A DNA stretch of 64,000 nucleotides from Carya illinoinensis (lineage: Eukaryota > Streptophyta > Magnoliopsida > Fagales > Juglandaceae): positions 19,432,001-19,496,000 of the forward strand of contig NC_056761.1 in NCBI RefSeq assembly GCF_018687715.1, given 5' to 3'. Positions within the stretch are counted from its first letter, which is position 1. Each line of letters opens with the position of its first letter. The translations under genes were made by a program, and so were the position numbers. Of this stretch, positions 10,701 through 24,900 are shown in pieces. The notes below the pieces were generated by a model. It saw only the letters and a list, made by a program, of their open reading frames with translations, was not told the DNA's origin and ran no database searches.

Positions 10701-13700
10701 ACGCTTCTGCAAACAACAATCAGTTGATTATAGATCGGCATGAGAGTAAGAAGGTGAAAGATCTGAAGCTTATGGGTTTCCTACGCTTGGGTCTGTTCTG
10801 GAACTGCTTGGGTCTAACAGGTTCCTCCCACTTCTCTCTCTTCCTCTCTGCCTTCTTCTTCCTCTTCTCATGCCACACTCCTACTTCTCCTCCCCTAACC
10901 CCAACCCTTACCCCGATTTCATCTATTTCCTTCCAACTCATAATATTAACACCAATCCTAGCATTATCAATTCCCAAAATTTTACTTTTATAATCAAAGT
11001 CCTCACCTTTAATCACCTGGACTCGCTCTCCCGCTGCCTCTACTCCCTTGCCATTGCCGACTACCTCTTTGACCGCGTTCATCTCCATATCTAATCTACA
11101 TTGATCATTTTGCTCCCGTAAACAAAGAAACCCTCAAATTGGACTGTTTGCACGATTTCTGAGCTTCGTGGATGCGTTTGAGTGGTGGTTCGGAGAAAAG
11201 ATTGTGCATTATTGAAACAGGAATGTGGGGTTGCAGTCGCAGTGGTTGGAGGTGTGGTGGCCAAGCTTTGACGACTAGTTCCAGTTCATCGTCGAAGACA
11301 ATTTGGAGGTCTTGCTGCTCTGTTATTAATTTACGAGGAGATTGATCATGAATTTCTGGAATTTCTGGAACAGCTCGGGTCTAATGGGTTCGACCCGGTC
11401 CTAAATTTACAGATCGGATCGGATTGATTTGGAGTGAGCTTTCCCTACGGGTCGGTTCGTGTCGGGCCGAAATGTGGTTTGTGCGGGTCGATGTGCAGGC
11501 CTACTTATGCATAAAATAATATTCAAGTCCACAAACTACGTGGACAGCAATATTATGCAACCAGTACATGTAAACCTGCACACAAAGAAGACCCAAGCCT
11601 ACAAACTATATTGACAGAAATAGTAACCCATTCAACTTTTCACAATGTCTGCTCAAATTTCTTTAATGTTGACAATTCACACATCAAACCTAAAGTGTGT
11701 CATAAACATATATTATGAAGCAGGTAGAAAATGTACAAGCAAAGGAAGGTACAACCTCATTCAGTATATAGAATAAACAAAAATCATTAGCATAGACATC
11801 AAACATAATTTGTGCATATGCTGTATTGATTAAAATTTCTTCAACTATCACCTGCCCATCCTTGGTCAAACTCAAGCATACAAGAGCCAGTACAAGTACG
11901 AACAGATGCAGCAAAACCTTCTCCCTTGATCAGTGACTGCTCCAGTTTATTCTTAAAACTCTCGAGTGCTTTAGAATGCAGATGACCCAACAAGGTGGAG
12001 TAAGTAGGGTGCACAAGCTGGAAAGTTCACAAGACAGAAAGAATCAATGGAAGATAAAACTATAATCATAGAAATGCAAACTAACAAATGACATACTTCT
12101 CTGCAAGACTCAGATTTATAACTGTCTATTTCACACCAGAATATATATTATATTTCCAGGACCCTTGTGTGAAATAGAAGAAAGATTAGTTTAAAAATGA
12201 TTTTTTGCCACCAAGGAGAAGTTTAAGTTAAGAGTCCTTTTGGATAAAAACCAGATCAGTTTAGGACAGAAAAGCAGATCTGGTTAGGGAAAAAGGCTCA
12301 CATGTGATCCTTGCTACTTGGAAGTTCTACTGTAAACCCCAGTTATTTATAAATAATATTACTAGATTATTATATTGTATATTTGGTTGCCTTGGTTGAT
12401 AATAATATATTGTATCTAAATTATGTATTTTATTATTATTTAGAAATAGTTAGAAAAGACTAGGATTCAGACCCTTAGAGAATTAAATGTGCAAATTTCT
12501 GGAGCTTAGAATGTGGTTAGGAAATGACAGTGGGTTAGAATAGGGCTTAGAAACCAAGAATTAGAACCAAGATCCTTAGGAAAGCCCAAACCGTGACTCG
12601 GACCATGAACCTACACATAACCACCACAAATGACCTAAACCAGTTACAAGGGTAATTTACAATGACGTAATGCATGGGATGGAAGAGCCACACGTCCAAC
12701 CGACCTTTCCATCCTATAAATACATCTCTTTCTCCTCCGTAAATCAGTCCCGATAGTTTTCCAGCCTTTTCACATTCATCATCCTCTTCTTCTCCTTTTT
12801 CTTCCTTCTTCCCTCTCATTGCTGTTTTTGCTGCATGAGACCCGGCTCAACCTCGCAAGAAGACCAATGCTGCAAGGTGGGAGTTCGTGTTTTCACTGCA
12901 AAATCGCTGTGTTCAAGTGCCACTAGGCCTCGTTCGTGCGCTGCTTAAGGAACACTAGTAAGTCTTTCATGTCGCAGTACCCCAGAAGACATGTACGTAA
13001 CACAGATCACGTCACTTATGCTCTGTTTTGCTAACCAAAAACAGAGCATAAGGGTTGTTGTAATGCAACCTTGGGTACTGAACCACCCCATGAATGTGTC
13101 TTTAGGTGTTGCCAATCATCAGAACAGGAAGGGCAGCCGCTGCATCATCACCCCACGTCTACACGCACCACCGCAGTAAGTTTCCTCGTACACATGAATT
13201 CATGTATTCTCTCCCTTCACATACGACCCTTAGACAGACTTTAGGATCTAGGGGAGTAAAGGCAAGGAGAGAATTGGGAAGGAAAGGCAAGGAGAGAGGG
13301 GGGGCAAGGAGGGGCAGTGAAGTGATAAGCGAACAAGTGTTAGGCGAGCAAGGTGTTAAGCGAGCAAAGTGTAGTAGGCAAGCAAAGAGTCGTAGTCCAG
13401 GGAACTTAGATATCTCAAGGTTCAGTGCATGATTCATATTACACATAATGTTTAATGATTAAGAATGCTTATATACTATTGCCCAAATATTATAGGTTCG
13501 GTTTAAAACTTGGAGACACACATTGTTATCTTAATTTACATGAGAACCGAGATAAGTAACTGTGATCATGCTCTTCACACATTGCTTTATGTAAACTGTA
13601 AGGTCTTTTTTGCAACTGTATATGCATAGTAAATGTTATAAAGGAAAAAATATGTATGAGCCATTGTTGGAAGCCCCTTCTCCCCTATCTACAATGAAAG

Positions 13701-16700
13701 TAATTATAAGTGATTTTAGAGTCCGCATGAATGACGATGTGATTGAATATTATATAGTATGACTATTTATTTTAAAGAATAAAAGGTGAGGTAAGTCAAG
13801 GTTAAAGAAAAAAAAATAAAAAAAGGTATGTCTGCATGTGCTTGATGAAGATAATGAATGAACCATATGATAGTGAAGACGGTACCATAAGGTTGAGACA
13901 GATTGCAACGTCGGAATGCATTACTAGTGGTGCACCTAGTGATGACCCATTCCTGAAGTTAGGTTCTTATCCTCTAGCTACGAGAAGAACCATTGATGGA
14001 TCACAAACCCTAACACATGGGTAACAATGTATAACAACCATTAAGGATGAGGTTAAGGTAATGAATGCTATGAGGTTAAGGAAAGGAATGTTCTTTAAAG
14101 CTTTGAGGTGCATGTTTATGTATGTTGTAAGGTAACGTTTTCTCAAAAATGTATTGATAACTGGAAACCCTAGATTGTTATCATGTTTACTGCATGATAT
14201 GGTTCTTACTGAATATTTGACTCATTTTAGTTGATTTATGTTTTTCCCACCCCAGGTGTGGAAGTTTACAAGGAAGTTGTGGGCAAGGATTCTATTCTGG
14301 GAGATGACAACAACGTTGAGGCACCAAGCAAAGAAAATTTCTTTTTATTTTACTGATTTTAATGAAATTTGTAGTACAAGACAATTGACTTGCTTTTAAT
14401 AAGTGCTTCCAAACAATGTTATTTTGAGAGCCTACATTTTGATAAAATACTTTGTTTTTATTTTATAAATGTATTGAATCTTTTATACCTGGTGCAAAAA
14501 TGAAATGTTTTAGGGTTAGTAACATCCAATTTCCCTAGCTTTACAAGCCCTAGAGGGATGGGGTGTTAGATCTCTTGCTTTTAGAAGAGTTTGGGGACCT
14601 CTTTAAAGATAATGCCAAACTGGGGGAAGGAATCCCCACGCAGGCATTACACTGGCGACAAGGAGAAAGCAGTAAGGAGAGCAACACATTGTAGAGAGCC
14701 TAGCAGATGCAGGCAACTAAGGGAAGGTTCGCACTACACTAGGTGAGCAAAGGACGTGTTGACCGTATGAAAGGAGCAATGAGCAAAGGAAAACACGGTG
14801 CAAAGTGGGGAGCACTCCGAGATAACACGAGGGAGCTTAGAGGGTAACAAATGACGTACCCATGGCCCATGCTTGTAACTCCCCAATAGAAGGTCCAAAC
14901 CACATGACCTATACTCCAAAAGGACTAATAAATGATACAATTGGAGCCTCATTGGAATCTTATAAAGAGCAAGAACACTTCTTTCCCAAGCAACGTGGGA
15001 TCCCATTCACTACCTACCCTTATCATATAGGGCATCACAATGCTCCATCAAAGATTTCACAACAGAAGCACGCCTGGGAAAGGAGGAATATGGACCATCC
15101 AGGCTATATTGTTGGACATCAGAAGTAAGGCCTAGTGCCACATGGGCGATTCTCATAAGGAGGAGGACTGCAGGTCTAGTACTGAGGCAAGCTGCAATGA
15201 CGTGAGCACTTTGTCCCATCATTCCACTCAGTCTCTACCATTCTTAAGTCCGGAGGACACATGGACAACCGAGATTTAAAGATTGTCCTTTCAATCAATT
15301 AGAGGTCAGGAACTAGTTAGGATTATAACTAATAGTTCTGTCATACAAAAGACATTGGACAGTATTCAACATCTCACTTTTGAGATTGTAAAATGTTTCT
15401 CTTTTGTTTCTTCTCTTGTTCAGGGACTTCAAGGAAACAAAGAACTCAGAGCCTCCATCAATCTAGGGATCATTTCCACCAGCACAACTATTAGTATTTA
15501 GAATACTATTCAGGTAGGTTTGCACATACAACGATAGTAGAAATGTGGTGTAAATGTATATGGGTATGTCGAAATTTGCATATTCTACTTCTCACCTCTT
15601 TCTTTCATGAAAGTGCATATTTTCTCACTATGAATATTAATATACTTTGATGCTGTGACTTTCAAGTGATGTGGTTTTTCAAAGAGATGTGATTTCAAAG
15701 TGCTCTGTACTCATGGGATCGGATTCAAGATTCCCTATACCAATATTGAGCACACATTACCACGAGTTTCATATGGGTAGAGAAATTTCCCATGATGATC
15801 GGGGTGGGGCATTTCAATATCGCTTCACATGATAGCATAGGTAGAGAGAGTCCCTGTGTTCACCGGATAGAGAGATTCCCCATAAGTGATTTCCCATTGT
15901 GCTTTGGTGAATGTATTTCACGTATTAGCCAGGTAGAAAGATTTCCCGTGTTAAATGGGTAGAGTGATTTCCCGTACTGGTTGTTCTTCTGATGGTTCCT
16001 AGATATGTATTTTGCTTAGAGGATGATTCATCGCCACGCTTATGAATATATGTGTTTTGTTCAAAGGGTGATTCCTTGCCTTGCTTATGAATACACGTGT
16101 TTGGCTCAAAGGGTGATTCCTCGCCATGCTTAAGATATGTGTGTTCTTAGCTTTATTTACATAAACTTGTGCATTCATATTCATTGCCATTGTCTCTCAT
16201 TTCTAGTACTGTTATGGATTTTAACTTACTGGGGTTTCATTAAAATTTGACTGTGGTAGTCCCACTATTGTTTCGCTCCTTGAAACTGTAGACTTTGATG
16301 TAGATGTAATCCAGGAGAGCTACCCCGAGAAAGAAAGACCTAACCAGCCGGAGGAATAGTCACAGGGGCCTGTCTCCATTTAGTTTATATCTTTGTAAAT
16401 TTTAATATGTTTATTGTAGTTAGGCGACGAACGTTTTATGGCTCAATACATTGTGATGTAAGTGATGAGCTTATGATGGTGTGTAATTACATTTGGGACG
16501 AAGCAATAGTGACATATGAGTGTTATTATTAATGGAGTGTTTGTACATTTCTTTGGTACTAGATTAGTCTCCAAATAATCCACCCCTTATTCCGCTACGA
16601 TTTTTTTTACACACGCATGCTTGACCTAGGGGCACACAAGATTCCCATGTTCATAAGGGATATAACCGACTGGCTCACATCCTGGGCACCACAGTTCCTC

Positions 16701-17574
16701 GCCAGAGATCTACCGGGGGCGCCACAACCTTGAATTCAGATGACACCAGCCTCAATGATTTGGGGTTTCGAGCTTTTATAACAGAAGCGATAGAGTCTAT
16801 AAATCAAAATACAAACAGCCTCCAGCTGAGAGAGACCCTCCAGCAACCCTCCGTGATTTTATTTTCCACAAAATCATACCATAGCCTCTCCAGAAAATCA
16901 AAACCTGCCCTTTTCCCCAGCTGCTATACCTATCCAGCATAAAACCCAAATATCCTTTAACAAAATGACTTGTCCCTTCAGAACCCCACAGAAGTTAGAG
17001 AGAAGATTGTCCAATTTTACAACTCTCTCTATCTGAACGGTTCAGCTAGCTCCCCAAATTGGATAGAATTTCTTCTAATGCTATTGGAGAAAAGGAAACC
17101 ATGTGGATGGAACCAGAGTTCTAGGAGAAAGTGGTTCCCAAAGTCTTGCAAGTTCTAAATGCGTAGAACAAACCTAGTTCAAACAGTTTCTCTTTTACTT
17201 AGACAGGTACCTCAAGGCGGATCCAATGAGTGTTTTCCGTGAGTTCCTAGTTCATGGAAAGTATCAAAGAATCCTGAATGCCACACCTATTCCCAAGCAA
17301 GCAGGGGCAGTGGAGATTAAGAACCATTGCTGCCATACCAAGATATTTGCAGAATATATTTTTTGATATTTTTAAACTAATTTCAGTTACCTTACGGATA
17401 CAAAAACAGTACAAAATTTGAAAACAAAGACCACCGTGCTACTTGTTTCCACCTTCAATAGATAGCCATCCGGGTAGTTGCCTTTGTTTCCACCATCAAT
17501 AGATAGCCACCTGGGCAGTTGTTTGAGGGCAGACAACAACAATCAAACCTAAATTCAGGACCAACAAGTCATGT

Positions 17575-17615
<41 letters not shown>

Positions 17616-20600
17616 AAATAGGGCTTTCTTAACCTTTGACACACCTACTCAATCTATTGGAAAATCAGAAAGATATAGCAGTAATTACCAAGATTGTATA
17701 GTTACCAAAATTGTATAGCAATAATTACCAAGATTGGATAGCTGTAAGTTAGGCAGTAATTAGTCGATTATAAATTAGGAATGTATCTTTATTATTCTTT
17801 TTCCTAGTTTAGATTTATTGTAATTCCTATAAGCAGGAATCGTGTAAGTCAGAAATAATATAAGGAAATTATTCTCAAAGTATTCTCGGGTTGGTATCAG
17901 AGCCAAGTTATTGCTTACTGACTCCCTTCCGGTTTTTTTTTTCTTGTCTCGGCTGTAGCACCATGTCTGATGTTTCATTTGAGTCCGCTGCTGTCCCACC
18001 ATTCTCCTCTACTACAAGCCTGTTAAAAGGTAATGGAACCAACTCTGAGTCTCACTCTGTTCAAATTACCACTATCCGCTTGAATGGTGATAATTTTTGC
18101 GATGGTCTCAATCGGTTCGCATGTACATCCAGGGTTGTGGGAAGATGGGCTATTTGACTAGTGAAAAGACAGCCCCTGCAGCAGATGATCCTGCCTATGC
18201 AACTTGGGATGCTGAAAATTCCATGGTCATGACATGGCTGGTGAATTCCATGGAAGAGGATATTAGCTTTAACTATATGTGCTATCCAACAGCATAAGAG
18301 CTTTGGGAGAATGTGAACCAGATGTATTCAGATTTGGGTAATCAATCTCAAATTTTTGAGTTGACCCTCAAACTTGGTGAGATGCGTCGAGGAGAGGATA
18401 GTGTCACCAAGTATTTCAACTCTTTGAAATGGGTGTGGGAAGATCTCGATCTATTAAATACCTATGAATGGAAATTTGTGGAAGATAGCCTTCATCACAA
18501 GAAAATTGTGGAGAACAATCGGATTTTTAAATTTCTTGTTGGCCTCAATATTAAACTTGATAAAAGGGGAGAATTATTGGAAGACAGCCCCTTCAATTGG
18601 TGACGTTTTTTCGGAGGTAAGAAAAGAGGCGAGAAGGATTGTGATGCTAGGCAAGAAAGGACCAGGTGTTGTGGTTGAAAGCTCTGCCTTAGTGGTTGCC
18701 GATGCAAATTCCATCAAAGCCATCACATACCAGCGAAGGAATGATGACAAACCATGGGTTTAGTGTGATTATTGCAACAAACCACGCCACACCTGGGAGA
18801 GTTGCTGGAAAATTCATGGCAAACCAGCAAATTGGAAGAGCAGCAAGCCTGGTGACAGATCTAGCCAAGCCTTCCCTACCACCAATGAAGCCGAGGTCGG
18901 CCCCTTTACTAAAGAGCAGATGGAGCATCTTCTGACACTGCTAAAGTCCAATTCATCATTTGGTATGCCTAGTGTTTCTTTGGCTCAGACAGGTAACGAA
19001 CCTAATGCTCTATCTTCTTGTCTAAATTCATCCGGTCCTTGGATCATTAATTTAGAAGCCTCTGACCATATGACTAGTTCTTCGCATTTATTTAAATCTT
19101 ATTCACCATGTTCTGGAAATGGAAATGTTAGAATTGCAAACGGTAGTTTTTCACCTATTGCAGGTAAAGGCTTAATAAAAATCTCAAAAAGAATAGATCT
19201 TAAATTTGTTCTTCATGTTCCTAAACTTGCCTGCAAGATTTTGTCCGTAAGCAAATTCAAAGATTCTAATTGTTGTGTTACCTTCTTTGAATCTCATTGT
19301 ACCTTTCAGGACCAGAGCTCAGAAAGGACGATTGGCAGTGCTAGGATGATAAATGGTCTCTACTATTTTGATGATAATCTATCTAGTAATAAAAAAGCTC
19401 AAGGCTTTAGTAGTATCAATTCTATCTCTGTTCGTGAACAAATAATGGTTTGGCATTGCAGATTAGGCCATCCTAGTTTTTCCTATCCAAAACATATATT
19501 TCCATCATTGTTTAAAAATTTAGACTCTACATCTTTTCAATGTGAAAGTTGTTTTCTGTCCAAAAGTCATTGTGCAACTTATCTTCCTAAACCTTATCGT
19601 GCATCAAAACCATTTTATTTATTTCATAGTGATGTGTGGGGACCTTCAAAGGTTACTGCTATGTCAAGAAAAAGGTGGTTTGTGACATTTATAGATGACC
19701 ATACTCGTCCTTGCTGGATTTATCTAATGCGAGAGAAGTCTGAAGTTGGAAAAGTATTCAAAGATTTTTACAACATGATTGAAAATCAATTTCAAACAAA
19801 AATTAGTATACTTCAATCTAACAATGGAACAGAGTACTTTAATAAAGTTTTGAAAACCTTTTTACAACAAAAAAGTATCTCTTGTCAATCTTCATGTCGC
19901 GATACCCCTCAACAAAATGGAATAGCCGAAAGAAAAAATAAACATTTGCTTGAAGTAGACCATGCTATAATTTTTATATGAATATTCCAAAATATTTATG
20001 GGGAGATACTATTTTGACTGCATTCTATTTGATCAACCGGATGCCTACATATGTTTGAAAGTATATAACTCCATTAGATTGCTTAAAAAAGGAATTTCCA
20101 TAATCTAGAATTCATTCAGAATTACCTTTAAAAATTTTTGGTTGAACAATTTTTGTTCACGTGCCAAAGAAATCTCAGTCTAAATTAGATCCGAGAGCTG
20201 AAAAATGTGTTTTTTTAGGATATGCTCCTAACCAAAAAGGGTATAAATGTTTTAACCCTCAAACAAAAAAATTCCATATTACTTTGGATGTCTCTTTTTT
20301 GGAAAATGCTCCATTCTTTACAAAATATTTTCTTCTGGGGGAGAAAATAGGTGAAGAAGATAATTTTTGGGCAAAATCTGCACCTTTACCCAATATAATT
20401 GTTGACTTTCCTTCTCAAGACACCGAATCTTCTCTACAAATCACTAAGCTTTTTCTAGAAAAAGCTGCTGATATTGGCAGAATCGGTTTTTTACCAACAG
20501 AGAAGGAAATACTACAAAAGGTTAATTTTAATCCAAACTTTCACTAGTTTGGTAAATCTGATGTATACTTCTTATGTACGTCGATAACTCCTCTTGGAAC

Positions 20601-21895
20601 ATTAATCAAATTTATTTAACATATCCAAAAGGATCTATAGAATATGAGTTTGATAATTGGAGCAGTGTTTTTGGACAATAAACTGATTCAGAGAGCTTAA
20701 GAAATGTAATGCTATCAGCATCAGTGCTAATCTGGTTTCTAAAACTGGGTCAACCAGATGAAACCAGCCTTTTCTTATTTAAAATAAGCCAAATCCCCGT
20801 CACTTGTCCTTAAAAATTAAAGCCTATCCATACCCCCAAATGACCACCGCAAAATGATTCTCTTCAGGGTGAATTCCATTTGACTGAAAGGTCCTTGGCA
20901 ATTAAATGCAACCCATCAGAAAACCAGTTTAAGTTTACAAATAATTGCCCAAAACCAATCTCTCCCTGTCAGGCAATTCAAGGGCCAAGGTGTCCTTAAA
21001 AATGCTAATCAACATCTAGCTCCAAGAGTTGGATACAACACAGTGCTGTCACATTTGCAATGGCAGTATAATCTTCCAGCTTTAATTGTTATCCACTTCT
21101 TTTTGTGGTAAGTTCAAACAGAATCACAAAGTCTTGCCTCAGCTTAGGATTGATAGCATAATACGTTTCCTATTTCCTTATTTATCTTTTATGAGTTGTA
21201 TATATATACTTCCTCATTTAGATAGCAGAAGTTCCATAGACAGATTTTGTACATAGTCATAGTTTCCTTTCTTGTAAATAGATTTAATTCCTGTAATTTA
21301 GGCTTCATTCCAGCCTTGTATCTTGCACACTTGTGCCTATATAATGAAAGGAAATCCTCATTAAGGAGGTATTGAATCCACTTGACATGGTATCAAGAGC
21401 CAAACCTTAAGAAATATTTCTGGTTCTTCTTCATGGGATTTTGCTCGAGGGATTTTCGGATATCTCAAAAAAAAAATCCCAGGCTTAATTCCTTTCTTTC
21501 TTGTGGGATTTTTTTTTTTTTTTTTTTTTTCTGGTTGGAAGATAGTGTTGACTTTGTCGGCACTTTCTGTGAGTTGTTTGCTTGTGGCTGGGCTGCGATA
21601 ATTTTTTTTGGTGGTGGGTGACAGTTTTACCCCTGTCAGCACTGTCTATGAAGGTTCCTTGCTTTCGTTGTCGCTGGGCTGCAACATTCCTTGAAGTTTT
21701 TTGGTTTTCGGCAGCTTCTGTGCAAGGCTTTTTGGTTCTCGGTTGTCTCTGTGATGTTTTTATTTGAATCTCAGCTGACTCACGCTGATTCTGTGAAGCC
21801 TTTTCTTTTGGTTCTTGGCAGTTTCTGGGTCAGCTTTGTTGTTGCCCTCTCTTTTACTTTCTCATGGTGGGCACGGGCAGGTATTCTTCTTGGCT

Positions 21896-21957
<62 letters not shown>

Positions 21958-24900
21958 GAGCATCATGTCTTCAAAATCATTTGCTGTGGAATTCACAGGT
22001 AAGAAGTATTCTGCCTGGGAATTTCAATTTCGTTTATTTGTTTTGGTGAAAGAATAATGGGGTCATATAGATGGTAGTGATCCCGCTCTTACTGAGCTAC
22101 CTAAGTTGGCTCAGTGAAAGATCAAAGATACTAGGGTGATGACATGGATTTTAGGCTCTGTTGATCCTCTTATTGTTCTCAATCTGGGGCCTTATAAGAC
22201 TGCTAAATCAATTTGGGAATACTTACGAAAAGTCTATAATCAAGACAATACGGCCCTGCGTTTTCAATTAGAATACGAGATTGCCAGTTACACTTAGGGC
22301 GATCTCTCCATTCAAGATTATTTTTTTGGCTTTAATACTCTCTGGGGAGAGTTTACTGACATGATTTATGCCAAGGTACCAGAAGATTCTCTCTCTGTTG
22401 TGCAGGTCGTTCATGAGAAAAGCAAGCGAGATCAGTTTTTAATGAAGTTACGACCTGAATTTGAGGCCACTTGCTCCAATTTGATGAACCATGATCCCGT
22501 GCCGTCTTTGGATTTTTGTTTTGGGGAGTTACTTCGTGAGGAGCAGCGTCTTGCCACCCAGGCCACTTATCAACACGACAAAATGATACCAAATGTTGTG
22601 GCTTATGCTGCTCACGAGAAAGGCAAGGGATGGGACATGCGGAACGTTCAATGCTTCAGCTGCAAAGAATACGAACATATTGCTGCCCACTGTGCAAGGA
22701 AATCTTGCAACTATTGTAAGAAGTCAGGCCATATTATTAAAGATTGTCCTACTCGTCCCCATAATCATCAGGCTAATGCTTATCAAGCTACTGTGGGTTC
22801 CTCTTCTTTTGCTACTGCAAGTGACTCTTCTACTCTTACTATTGAGATGGTCCAGCAGATGATTATTTCAGCATTTTCAGCCTTAGAGCTACAAGGTAAC
22901 GGTTCCCTTCCATCCTTCTCATGGCTTGTTGATTCGGGTGTGTCTAATCACATGACAAGCTCTTCTGATACTCTTAGCAATGTCGGCCTTATAATGGATT
23001 GTCACACATTCAGATTGCTAATGGTAGTCAGTTACCTATTCCTGCTATTGGAGATGTTGATTCCACTGTTCGGGATATTTTTGTATCACCTCAGCTTTCT
23101 ACTAATCTCATATCTATAGGTCGGTTGATAACAACTGTGATGTTTGTTTTTCTTGTGATGGTTGTCTTGTCCAAGATTAGGTGTCGGGCCAGATACTCAC
23201 GAAAGGGGCCTAAAGTTGGACATTTATTTCCTCTGCATTTTTCCCTTCCTGTTGTTATTTCGTTTGCTTGTAACACTGTGAAAAATAAGTGTGGAGTGTG
23301 GCACAAATGGTTGGGTCATCCTAATTCCTTTGTTTTATCCCATGTAATAAATTCTGGTTTGTTGGGCAATAAAAATCAATTTTCTTCTCATCTCTCTTTT
23401 GATTGTTCCACATGCAAATTAGGTAAAAGTAAGTCTCTTTCTTTTCCTTTTCATGGTAGTCATACTGAATGTTGTTTTGATATGATTCATAGTGATGTTT
23501 GGGGAATTTCTCCTGTTATCTCCCATGCAAATTATAAATACTTTGTTACTTTCATTGATGATTACACGAAATATATCTGGATTTATTTTCTTCGTTCTAA
23601 ATCTGAGGTCTTCTCTGTTTTCCAACAATTCAATGCTTATGTTGCGACTCAATTTTCTTCTTGCATTAAAATTCTAAGGTCCGATTCAGGTGGTGAATAT
23701 ATGTCTCGTGAGTTTCATGATTTTCTCCAACAAAAATGCATTGTTTCTCAATGTTCTTGTCCTTATACACCTTAGCAAAATGGTGTCGCTGAACGTAAAA
23801 ATAGACATTTGTTGGATGTTGCTTGTACTTTATTGCTTCAATCATCTGTTCCTCCTAAATTCTGGGTTGAAGCCTTATCTATGGCTATTTGTTTGATTAA
23901 TAGATTGCCGTCTAGTGTATTGAATTTTGAAACTCCTTACTTTCATCTTTATCATCCGCATCCTAGCTACCTTAATATGCATACTTTTGGCTATGTTTGT
24001 TTTGTTCATTTGCCTTCCCATGAGCATCATAAACTATCTACTCAATCTGTTAAATGCGCTTTTATGGGCTATAGTACTCCGCAAAAAGGTTATGTTTACT
24101 ATGATCCATGCTCTAACCGATTTCGCATTTCTCGTCATGTTGTTTTCTTTGAAAATCAGTCATTCTTTTCTTCTCATGTTGAGTCTTTGCCTGAGATGCA
24201 TGTCTTGCCTCATTTTGATGACTTGGCTTCTTCTCCTGTTCGCTTCAAACCTAGACTTTTCTATGAAAGACGACACCCTACTTTGCCCCTTCCTAAGCCT
24301 GATCCACCATCTGAACCTACTCCGACTGAATCTTCTATGGGTGATCCGGACACTATCACAATTCCTCGTCGTTCGACCAGAGTGTCTCGTTCGCGTAATC
24401 GGTATGGTTTCTCCCATACCTCTCTTCATACTACTTTGTCTTCCATTCCCATTCCGTCAGGTTATTCTGAGGCAGCTAAACATGACTGTTGGCATGTGGT
24501 GATGGCCAACGAACTTCGAGCTCTTCAGGATAATCATACATGGAATGTTATCCCTTGTCCTGCTCAGGTGAAAGCTATTGGTTGCAAATGGGTTTATTCT
24601 ATCAAGCTGCGTTTTGATGGGACTCTGGATCGGTATAACTAGTTTGTTGCACTTGGCAATAGGCAAGAGTATGGGGTGGACTATGAGGAGACTTTTGCTC
24701 CGGTGGCCAAGATGACTACGGTGCGAACTGTACTTTCTGTTGCCGGCTCTCAAGGTTGGTCTCTTCATCAAATGGATGTTGAAAATGCCTTTCTTCATGG
24801 CGATCTTAAAGAAGAGATATACATGACAATTCCACCTGGTTTGTCCTCTTCTTCTCTCTCGAATGTCTGTAAGTTGAAACGCTCGTTATATGGGTTGAAA

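Larger units (their letters stand above)
9430..11790. repeat. Diverged tandem duplication in RHD3 intron 14
   Basis: Two blocks repeat in the same order. Block X (9430-9570) reappears as 10425-10477 plus 11504-11592, and block Y (10233-10410) reappears as 11600-11790. Shared landmarks are CAAACTAC(A/G)TGGACAGCA, GGTACATGTAAACCTG or CAGTACATGTAAACCTG in X, and TTTCTTTAATGTTGACA and TATTATGAAGCAG in Y. The first copy is interrupted by the 665-bp insert, the second by the hAT element. The copies are visibly diverged, so the duplication is old and both insertions followed it. Confidence 0.75.
17640..20690 (+). mobile_element. Truncated Ty1/copia element 1 in RHD3 intron 13
   Basis: A primer binding site TGGTATCAGAGCC (17892-17904, initiator tRNA-Met type) follows a probable short LTR whose left border I cannot define (about 17640-17888). 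Next come gag, a protease-like region, pre-integrase and integrase, and the start of the linker to RT. Reverse transcriptase, RNase H and a 3' LTR are absent: recognisable copia coding ends near 20547, and the next 600 bases show none. The element is antisense to RHD3. Confidence 0.8.

Noticed and set aside
10720..11088. A 122-codon charged minus-strand frame in the intronic hAT element
   Set aside because: I cannot link it to any family and it overlaps plus-strand frames; kept only as possible captured sequence, not as a gene.
15999..16190. A 63-codon minus-strand repeat frame (AxNHPLS repeats)
   Set aside because: It comes from a 45-bp minisatellite; no initiation context or homology.
23927..24502. 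A 191-codon hydrophobic plus-strand frame
   Set aside because: It is an alternate frame of the copia integrase-to-RT linker; the real copia frame overlaps it.
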